This document shows, one piece after another, positions 57,608 through 64,000 of a stretch of 64,000 bases of DNA. The stretch spans positions 1-64,000 of the forward strand of contig JAWLHK010000014.1 of assembly GCA_041690355.1 (NCBI GenBank), in the 5' to 3' direction. The translations under genes were made by a program, and so were the position numbers. Source of the stretch: JAWLHK01 sp041690355 [NCBI: bacterium] (lineage in GTDB: Bacteria > J088 > JAWLBW01). The notes under the pieces are model-generated. The model had not been told where the DNA came from. It searched no databases and saw only the letters and a list, made by a program, of their open reading frames with translations. The number at the start of each line of letters is the position of its first letter. Position 1 is the first letter of the stretch.

Positions 57608-59866
57608 ATGTCGACCTCTGCGTTATCCGCCTTTCCGCTTCATGAAGCTTTCGCCCGGCTGCCCGTGCCGTGCGTCGTTCTTCGCGGGCGGTTGATCGAG
57701 TTCGCGAACGAGCGTTTTCTCTCTCTGGCGGGGCTGTCTTTCGCCGAGGCGCTCGGGCTCCCGTTCACGAAAGGGCTCGCGCCCGCCGATGCGGCACGAC
57801 TCGAGGCTCTTCAGGGGACGCCCGCCGAAGTGCGCTTTACGACCCCCGTCGGCTGGCTCAAGGACACCGCGCCGGCGTTTGAAGTCGTCATCACGCCCCT
57901 TGACGGCGTGCGCTCGCTGCTTACTCTGCTCGCACAGGACCCGGCGCCGATGCAGGTCCCAACGGAGCGTCACCATGCCGACACCGACCTGCGCGAACGT
58001 GAAGAGCGGCTCCGGCTCGCGCTGCAGGCCGCAGACATCGGCATCTGGGACTGGAACATTCGCGACAACACCATCCGGCGCTGGGGCGGCGAGGCGGCGC
58101 GGTACGGGCGTCCCGCCGAGGCGACCGGCACGTTCGAAACCTTTCTGAACGTCATCCACGCGAAAGATCGCGATCGCGTGCGCGAAGCCATCGAGGCCGC
58201 CGTACAGACCGGGGTGGCCTACGATATCGAGTTCCGTTCGGTCTGGGCCGACGGATCCATCCATTGGGTGCACTCCAAAGGGAACGTCCTGCGCGATGCC
58301 AAGGGCGCCCCCGTGCGCATGCTGGGCTACATCCGCGACGTCACGCGGCGCAAGCAAGAACAGAACGCGCTGGCCGAAAGTGACGCCCGGCTGCGGCTCG
58401 CCATCGACGCGACCGGCATCGCCCTCTGGGACTGGAATCTCAAGACCGGGCGCGTCGATGTCTCGCTGGGGGCCGAACTGATCTTCGGCAAGACCCTCGA
58501 GGGGATGGATAACGATCGTTTCATGGAGTTCATCGCGCCAGAAGATCGCCGTCGCGTCGTGCGCGAGGTTACGCAGATCATACTCGGCGGCGCCGGCGTG
58601 CTCGAGACCGAATACCGCCTGCAGGTGGGCAACCGCTGGGTGCGCACGCACGGCCGCATCTTTCGCACGCCCGAGGGTACCCCCGTGCGTGTGCTCGGCT
58701 ATACGCTCGACATCACGCACCAGAAGGAGCACGAGCGCGAGCTGCTCGCCGCCAAGGAGGCCGCCGAGGAGGCCAGCCGGCTGAAATCTTCGATCCTGGC
58801 CAACCTCAGCCACGAGATCCGCACGCCGATGACGGCCATTCTCGGATTTGCCGAGCTGCTCGAGCACAAGCTGGCCGGCTCGTCGCTGCAGGGGGACGCG
58901 CGCATCATCCGCAACGGCGGAAAACGGCTGCTGCACCTGCTCAACAGCATCATCGACCTGGCGCGCATCGAGGCCGGACGCATGCCCTTCGAGCCGACCC
59001 GCCATGATCTGGCGCAGACGGTGCAACGGGTCATCGGCCTGTTCGGCCAGCGCGCCGCCGAAAAAGGGATCGACCTGCGGCTGGCCGCCGAGGCGGGAAC
59101 CATGGTCTTCACCGACAGCAGCGCCGTCGAGCAGATCGTCACGAACCTCGTCAGCAACGCGATACAGTTTACCGAACGGGGGCACGTGACGGTTGGGGCC
59201 TGCCGCCAGGGCGAACGGGGCGTGGTGCGGGTCGCCGACACGGGAATCGGCATTACAGCCGAGTTTCTCCCCTATCTCTTCGATGAATTCCGCCAGGAGT
59301 CCGAAGGGATGGGCCGGCGGTACGAAGGGAGCGGGCTCGGGCTCGCCATCACGCGCAAGCTCATCGATCGGCTCGCCGGCACCATCGAGGTGCGCAGCGA
59401 GAAAGGGGCGGGCACCACGGTAACCATCACGTTTCCCCTGGCCCGGAACGCCGACGACGTTCCCGAAGGAGCCGTCGACTCGGCCGGCGCGCCGTCGGCA
59501 GCCGCCTTGGCCCGCAGCGTGCTGGCCGTCGACGACGACCCCTCCTGCGGGTCGTTGGTCGAAGCGGCCCTCGACGGCCACCGGGTCATCTGGTGCGAAA
59601 CCGCCGAGGCGGCACTCGCGCTAGCCGCGCAGACCCGCTTCGATATCGTGCTGATGGATATCCACCTGCGCAAAGGCGAGATGGACGGCATCGAGGCCAT
59701 GCGGCAACTGCGCGACATGCCGGCGTACGCAGAGTCACGAATCGTCGCGCTGACCGCCTACGCCATGAAGGGCGATCGAGAGATGTTTCTCGAACAGGGC
59801 TTCAGCGATTATCTGGCCAAGCCGTTCGAGCCGGCCGCGCTCCGGCAACTGGTCGATCGGGATTAA
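57608..59866 (+). CDS. Hybrid multi-PAS histidine kinase with receiver domain
   Basis: The 752-residue soluble kinase has three PAS-type domains (about 1-110, 120-245 and 250-375; GIWDWNIRDNTIRRWGG, GIALWDWNLKTGRVD). HisKA (NLSHEIRTPMTAILGFAELL) and HATPase (TNLVSNAIQFTERG, DTGIGIT, YEGSGLGLAITRKLID) follow, then a C-terminal receiver (about 635-750) with LAVDDDPSCG, the phospho-aspartate in VLMDIHLRKG and YLAKPFEP. It can pass phosphate internally; no output regulator is adjacent. Its kinase core closely parallels that of the kinase at 31229, with YLFDEFRQESEG against YVFDEFRRESEG. Confidence 0.92.
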   Translation: MSTSALSAFPLHEAFARLPVPCVVLRGRLIEFANERFLSLAGLSFAEALGLPFTKGLAPADAARLEALQGTPAEVRFTTPVGWLKDTAPAFEVVITPLDGVRSLLTLLAQDPAPMQVPTERHHADTDLREREERLRLALQAADIGIWDWNIRDNTIRRWGGEAARYGRPAEATGTFETFLNVIHAKDRDRVREAIEAAVQTGVAYDIEFRSVWADGSIHWVHSKGNVLRDAKGAPVRMLGYIRDVTRRKQEQNALAESDARLRLAIDATGIALWDWNLKTGRVDVSLGAELIFGKTLEGMDNDRFMEFIAPEDRRRVVREVTQIILGGAGVLETEYRLQVGNRWVRTHGRIFRTPEGTPVRVLGYTLDITHQKEHERELLAAKEAAEEASRLKSSILANLSHEIRTPMTAILGFAELLEHKLAGSSLQGDARIIRNGGKRLLHLLNSIIDLARIEAGRMPFEPTRHDLAQTVQRVIGLFGQRAAEKGIDLRLAAEAGTMVFTDSSAVEQIVTNLVSNAIQFTERGHVTVGACRQGERGVVRVADTGIGITAEFLPYLFDEFRQESEGMGRRYEGSGLGLAITRKLIDRLAGTIEVRSEKGAGTTVTITFPLARNADDVPEGAVDSAGAPSAAALARSVLAVDDDPSCGSLVEAALDGHRVIWCETAEAALALAAQTRFDIVLMDIHLRKGEMDGIEAMRQLRDMPAYAESRIVALTAYAMKGDREMFLEQGFSDYLAKPFEPAALRQLVDRD

Positions 59867-59898
59867 GTTCCCTTCTCCCGCAGCGGCTACTCACGCCC

Positions 59899-62800
59899 TT
59901 ACGGGCACGCCGTTTCGGTGTTCGAGAGCGCCGCAGACCAGCCCTCGATGGCGGTGCCGTTGATCCAGACGTTGACGTACTTCTGGTTCGCGTTGGCGCT
60001 CATCTGCGGAATCAGCAGATCGAAGGTCAACGTACCCCCGCTGAAATAGGCCGTCGTGTCAGTCGGCGTCTGCCCCACGACCCGAAGGACCGAAGGATTT
60101 ACGTTCTCGTACCGCGCAAACAGGTTCCACGTCGGCTGGGTGCTGTCGCCCCAACGCACCCGCACCTGACCCGAGAAGTTGGCGGCGTCGACCCCCAACG
60201 CGTCGACCTTCACCGCGTACGTGCAGTTGAGTCCCACGGCGGTGCGCGCAGGTTGAAAGGCGAAGGCGAAGCCGGTAATCGTCGACGCCTGCACCTGAAT
60301 GGCCGACGAACGCCCGCGCTCGGTCAGGGCGCCGCCGGTGCCCACCTGGCTCGAGATAATCTGGATCGTTCCGTTCGCGGGGCCCTCGACGGCGACCTTC
60401 TGCGACAGGACGCCCGAGCTGAAGTTTACGCTCGTGGTCGGCCGAACGGCGTACCCGAGCACGCTCGACGTGAAGCGCACCTTGTCGTTGAACGACGTCA
60501 ACACATCGCCGAACTGATCCCGTGCAGTAATCGTGATGGCCCGGTCGACGTAGCCGGGCCACTGGGCAGGTATCGTGCCCCACTCCATGGCGGTGAGGGC
60601 GCGGTCTTCGACCGTGAATTCCTGCGAAACGCCCTGCTTGCCGAAAAAGTCGACGGTCAGCCGGTCGAGCGCGGCGTTGCCCTGGGTAAAGGTGATCTGG
60701 GCCTCGAGCACGCCGCCCGAGAAGCCGGCAAGCAGCGTCGGGTTCGTCGAGAGCGTATCGAACCGGTTCGTCACCTTGACCACGCCGTCAAAACCGTCAA
60801 CGACGCCGCCATCCACGTCTCTCGCGGTGATGGTCACGTTGACGAACGAGTCGGCCGGGACCTTGCCGGGAATCACCTCTTCGACCGCGACATCGAAATG
60901 GTGCAGCGATCCTTCGACGACAATGGGGCCGACGGTAACGCGCGAACCGTAGCCGTTGTCGATGAAGACGTATTCCTGCGGGGCCTCGCTCTCGAACAGC
61001 AGGGACTGCGTGCGCGTACCGGCCGCAAACGCGCCCGTGACCGCGACGCCGTTGTCACTGAGAAATCCGCACGAGTACGCAGTCGAACCGTCGGCGCAGA
61101 CCGTGCGCACCGCGCCCGTCGTGCTGGTGACCTGCAGCGAGCCTTCAAAGTCGGCGTCGGGCACCCCGCCCGTCGTCACGGCGAGGTCGAGCGCGAAGCG
61201 CTCGCCGACCTGAACAATGGTGGGCCAGGTGCTTGCCGTCGAAACCGTGTGCGCAACGCTGCTCAGCGTGGCCACGTCGGTTACGGCGTCGTAAAAGACT
61301 GAATTCCAGGTCGTGCGGTACCGCAGACGCGTCGTGTCGCCGCCGCCGAAAGCGAAGCGCAGCTGCGTCCGGGCAACCCCTTCGACGAAATCGACGCCGT
61401 TCGGGTCGAGCGGATTTCCGAAGACATCCGCCAGGGGCACGCCCGCTTCGTTGAAGTCACGCTTGATGTTACCGTAGGCATCGCGGGCCACGGCGCAGAA
61501 GTTGAAGAAATTGAAGACGCGCACGGCGCCGGGCAGCGCGTCGCCGCAGGGGCCGCCGGTATACTCGACGGCGGCCACCGGACCATAGACGACGGCGAAC
61601 GTCGCGGGGAGCGAATAGCCGCTGTGTCCGCGCCCGTCATGCAGGTAGAGATATTCGGCCTGGGCCTGCGACGTGAAACCGATCCGCAGGGGCAGATAGG
61701 TGTTCGTGCAGTTGGCGATGTTGGCCTGTTCGAGGCAATACCGCAGCTCGCCCTGCTCGTCGCTGAGCACGCGCGCGGCGGTCGACCAGGCGCCATCGGG
61801 CAGCACGAAGCGCCCCGACCCCGTTCCGGAATTCAGATAGATCCAGCCCAGCGTCTCGCCGGTGAAGAGGTTGCCCCCCGCATCGAGGGCCGTAACCTCC
61901 AGATCGTGCGCTTCGCTTACATGAAGCACGTTCGGAAAGAGGTCCATGCCGAGACTGAACTTGGCCAACTGTCCCGAGAAGACGGGAAACGGATCGGAGC
62001 AGCCGATCGCCCCCGCCCCGGATACGCACACGCGCGCAGAATCCGTAATCCGGTCGATGTAGGCCTCCTGCCCCATGAGGGCGCCGTTCAGGAACGGGGC
62101 CGTGGTCAGGGCCGGATACATCGTGCCCGTCGTATCGCTGATGCTGGCCCGGTAGTTGAAGGTCGTGGCCGGAGCACAGGGGCCCGAGACGGGATCGTCG
62201 GCACAGGCCACCGCCGAGAAGGTGAACGGCACGTGAGCGCGGACCTGCGTCGACGGCACGGTCACCTGGAACTTGACGACATCGGGCGGCACCAGATCAA
62301 ACGCGTTGGTTTCGTCCTGGAGACCCACCGTGCCGCAGTCGGCCACGATGGATGTGCGCACCGGATAGGCATCGGCGGTGAACCAGACGTCGACTTCGAG
62401 GCCGGGCTTGTCGGTCAGACTCAGGGGCGCCCCTTCGACGTGAAGCGTAGCGAGCGCGCTGCCCGAGGTCAACGCGAGATTGTTGCAGAGGATGTTGTCG
62501 GTAACGTTCCCGAACTCGTCGATTGGTTCCACGCGTACACGAATCAAGTTCGGGCTCGCTGGGTTCAGGGTCAGCCGCTGCGGCGTACCGAGGGGGTTGA
62601 TGCGCAGCGACTCGGCGTGCGCGCTGCGTACGACGAAGGGGCTGCTCAGATTGCCTTGCGGAGAGATGCTGCTGGTGGCCAGCGGATTCGCGGCCACCCG
62701 CGCATTTCCCGACGGCCGGGTCGCCCGCACGGTGACGAAGCAGTGGCTTTCTTCGCCGGGGATCTGGATGGTCGTGCCGAAAATCGGGTCGACGAAGGTG

Positions 62801-64000
62801 TAGGAGTACGTCCCCAGATTGCCCGTCACGAAGTCGGGCGTGAGTCCGGCCGGCTGCGCCGAGGCACCCGAAGCGGCGGTGGAGCAGTTCGAGTCGACGA
62901 CTTCGAGTTCGGTATTGTTGCCTTGGAGCAGGACCCGTCCTGAGAAATCTGTCACGCCGGCGTAGGCAGGCGAGTTGATCGGGTTGGCCGTTCGCGTGCG
63001 CGCGAGTACGAGCACCTGAAAGGGAATGCCGACCTCCTGCTCTGTCGCCGGATCGGTGCTCGTGTAGACGCCCAGCTCCGGCACCGTGCCGTACTGCCCG
63101 GGCAGAAAGACCGTAAAGTCGGAGATCAGATTCGTGTTGTCGAGGTTGAAGTCGAGGGCATGCGGCACGACCTTGAACCAGTCAGAGTACGTACGTACCG
63201 CCCCGTACTCGGCAACCAGTCGAACCGGAGTGATGGACTCCGTAAACCCCGTATCGGCCATGATGTACGAGAAAAAGGTCGTCTGCCCGAGTACCATGGG
63301 CGGGGTCTGCTGAACCCGGCGCGTCACCCCGTCTACTTCCTGCGAGATGGCGACGCTGTCGCCGAACCACAGCACCCGGTTGCCCCAGGCGTCCAGGGCC
63401 GTCACGGTCAGGAGAAAGTTGAAGATGTTCACGTCTTCGGGATTGTAGCGCTGGGCCGGGACAGGCGAGAACCCGAACTGCGCGAGCTCGCCCGGAACGA
63501 CCGAAACGTCCATCTCTGCCAGGAGTGAACCGATGCGCGCGCGCACGGTGTACGGGCTCCGGCCCTGATCGCGCAGGTTGTAGACGTCGACGTAGTAGTA
63601 TCCGGCCTTGCCCGCGTCTTCGACGACCGGCCCCAGACAGGGACCCGAGCAGGCCGCGGTGCCCCGGGTCTCGGTAAAGCTCACACCGCCGGCGTCGCGC
63701 AGCGACACCGTGAAGTCGTCGGCCTTGCCCCCGATGAGGGCGGCGTCCTGGTCGGGCTCATTCGGGTCGTTCACGTAACGGCGCAGGCGCAGTTCGAGCC
63801 GCGTCGTGAACTGACTGTCGATGGCGCATGGGGCGTCGTAACTGCCGCCGCGCCCCGGCCGATCGCAGCCGTCGGCGGAAATGATGCCGTCGAAACCGGT
63901 CGCCGTCTGCATGAGCAGCTGATTCGGCGGGCTGGGCAGCACTTGAAACGTGTTCGACTCACCTGTGTGACCGGCCCCGTCGGAGACGAGAATCCGGGTC
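59899..64000 (-). CDS. Giant Ig-like repeat surface protein, C-terminal part
   Basis: The frame stays open to the window edge, so the true start lies beyond 64000; about 1,366 residues are visible. They consist of tandem Ig-like domains of roughly 90-200 residues. Most are marked by a recurring strand of invasin/Big_1 type: VTALDAWGNRV (near 63390), VEPIDEFGNVT (62515), VTALDAGGNLF (61880), VARDAYGNIKRD (61475), ITARDVDGGVVD (60825) and ITARDQFGDVL (60525). Cysteines are frequent in loops, suggesting disulfides outside the cell. No anchor or sorting signal is seen at the C-terminus, which ends SNTETACP. A role in adhesion or as an exported surface fibre is inferred. Confidence 0.75.
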   Translation of the reverse strand, partial: TRILVSDGAGHTGESNTFQVLPSPPNQLLMQTATGFDGIISADGCDRPGRGGSYDAPCAIDSQFTTRLELRLRRYVNDPNEPDQDAALIGGKADDFTVSLRDAGGVSFTETRGTAACSGPCLGPVVEDAGKAGYYYVDVYNLRDQGRSPYTVRARIGSLLAEMDVSVVPGELAQFGFSPVPAQRYNPEDVNIFNFLLTVTALDAWGNRVLWFGDSVAISQEVDGVTRRVQQTPPMVLGQTTFFSYIMADTGFTESITPVRLVAEYGAVRTYSDWFKVVPHALDFNLDNTNLISDFTVFLPGQYGTVPELGVYTSTDPATEQEVGIPFQVLVLARTRTANPINSPAYAGVTDFSGRVLLQGNNTELEVVDSNCSTAASGASAQPAGLTPDFVTGNLGTYSYTFVDPIFGTTIQIPGEESHCFVTVRATRPSGNARVAANPLATSSISPQGNLSSPFVVRSAHAESLRINPLGTPQRLTLNPASPNLIRVRVEPIDEFGNVTDNILCNNLALTSGSALATLHVEGAPLSLTDKPGLEVDVWFTADAYPVRTSIVADCGTVGLQDETNAFDLVPPDVVKFQVTVPSTQVRAHVPFTFSAVACADDPVSGPCAPATTFNYRASISDTTGTMYPALTTAPFLNGALMGQEAYIDRITDSARVCVSGAGAIGCSDPFPVFSGQLAKFSLGMDLFPNVLHVSEAHDLEVTALDAGGNLFTGETLGWIYLNSGTGSGRFVLPDGAWSTAARVLSDEQGELRYCLEQANIANCTNTYLPLRIGFTSQAQAEYLYLHDGRGHSGYSLPATFAVVYGPVAAVEYTGGPCGDALPGAVRVFNFFNFCAVARDAYGNIKRDFNEAGVPLADVFGNPLDPNGVDFVEGVARTQLRFAFGGGDTTRLRYRTTWNSVFYDAVTDVATLSSVAHTVSTASTWPTIVQVGERFALDLAVTTGGVPDADFEGSLQVTSTTGAVRTVCADGSTAYSCGFLSDNGVAVTGAFAAGTRTQSLLFESEAPQEYVFIDNGYGSRVTVGPIVVEGSLHHFDVAVEEVIPGKVPADSFVNVTITARDVDGGVVDGFDGVVKVTNRFDTLSTNPTLLAGFSGGVLEAQITFTQGNAALDRLTVDFFGKQGVSQEFTVEDRALTAMEWGTIPAQWPGYVDRAITITARDQFGDVLTSFNDKVRFTSSVLGYAVRPTTSVNFSSGVLSQKVAVEGPANGTIQIISSQVGTGGALTERGRSSAIQVQASTITGFAFAFQPARTAVGLNCTYAVKVDALGVDAANFSGQVRVRWGDSTQPTWNLFARYENVNPSVLRVVGQTPTDTTAYFSGGTLTFDLLIPQMSANANQKYVNVWINGTAIEGWSAALSNTETACP

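Noticed and set aside
59593-61302. A 569-codon plus-strand open frame opposite the Ig-like protein
   Set aside because: The minus-strand frame shows repeated Ig-like motifs. The plus-strand translation is Arg/Gly-rich without structure and overlaps the kinase receiver domain.
1-64000. tRNA, rRNA, riboswitch or complete insertion sequence
   Set aside because: No cloverleaf with conserved tRNA boxes, no rRNA core sequence, no recognised riboswitch consensus and no intact transposase was seen by eye. A covariance-model scan would be decisive.

Overview
The window is GC-rich, densely coded DNA from a Gram-negative, aerobically respiring bacterium. Outer-membrane barrel proteins, lipoproteins, a LolA-like carrier, a BamB/YfgM-like pair and LapA all point to a diderm envelope. 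Respiration uses a caa3-type cytochrome oxidase whose subunit II is a lipoprotein carrying its own haem c. The order cmk-rpsA-sppA-lapA and the general gene style resemble deltaproteobacterial-grade lineages (Myxococcota, Bdellovibrionota, Desulfobacterota and relatives). That placement is an inference, and no rRNA or tRNA gene is present to settle it.

Layout. 0-9.6 kb: end of an unknown gene, a lipoprotein hydrolase, a DUF374-type acyltransferase, a TetR-regulated membrane protein, two unknown genes, a TauE/SafE transporter, a sphingosine-1-phosphate-lyase-like enzyme and an outer-membrane barrel protein. 9.6-14.5 kb: a same-strand run with small secreted proteins, a P-type cation ATPase and a TIGR04168-like metallophosphoesterase. 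14.5-22.5 kb: ilvD, a DUF748-like protein, a zinc-free MDR oxidoreductase, a membrane adenylate cyclase, rmuC and an SRPBCC/DUF2505-like protein. 22.7-30.0 kb: a complete cytochrome oxidase operon (coxBACD-ctaG-ctaA-ctaB) in which the haem O synthase carries a C-terminal Cox11 copper-chaperone domain. 30-36.2 kb: a membrane protein, trmL, a PAS histidine kinase, an alpha/beta hydrolase, a truncated SDR remnant and a cytochrome P450. 36.2-46.3 kb: housekeeping genes PilZ-cmk-rpsA, sppA-lapA, a 3-oxoacid CoA-transferase pair and smc. 46.3-49.8 kb: a small kinase, a BamB/YfgM-like pair and a TPR protein. 49.8-57.2 kb: an unusual envelope cluster (below). 57.6-64 kb: a hybrid PAS kinase and the C-terminal part of a giant Ig-like surface protein that runs off the end.

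The most novel region is 50.0-57.2 kb. Two genes encode YidD-like domains behind export signals. Five genes encode a short membrane module with the motif PGxG(H/Q)xYxG, three of them joined to helical repeats. A LolA-like carrier and an Omp85/TpsB-like barrel lie among them. One gene (50008-51420, minus) fuses the modules that two neighbouring plus-strand genes (54970 and 55430) carry separately, which argues that the products work together. I read this as a candidate undescribed envelope-biogenesis or secretion system.

A second theme is non-coding. Intergenic spaces carry short arrays of degenerate tandem units that are nearly always exactly 7 bp long but belong to at least eight unrelated consensus sequences. 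Some are combined into larger composite elements. One composite, duplicated in tandem, abuts a gene remnant of which only the 3' end survives. Several genes also have a -10-like hexamer ending 6-9 nt before the start codon, suggesting leaderless transcripts.
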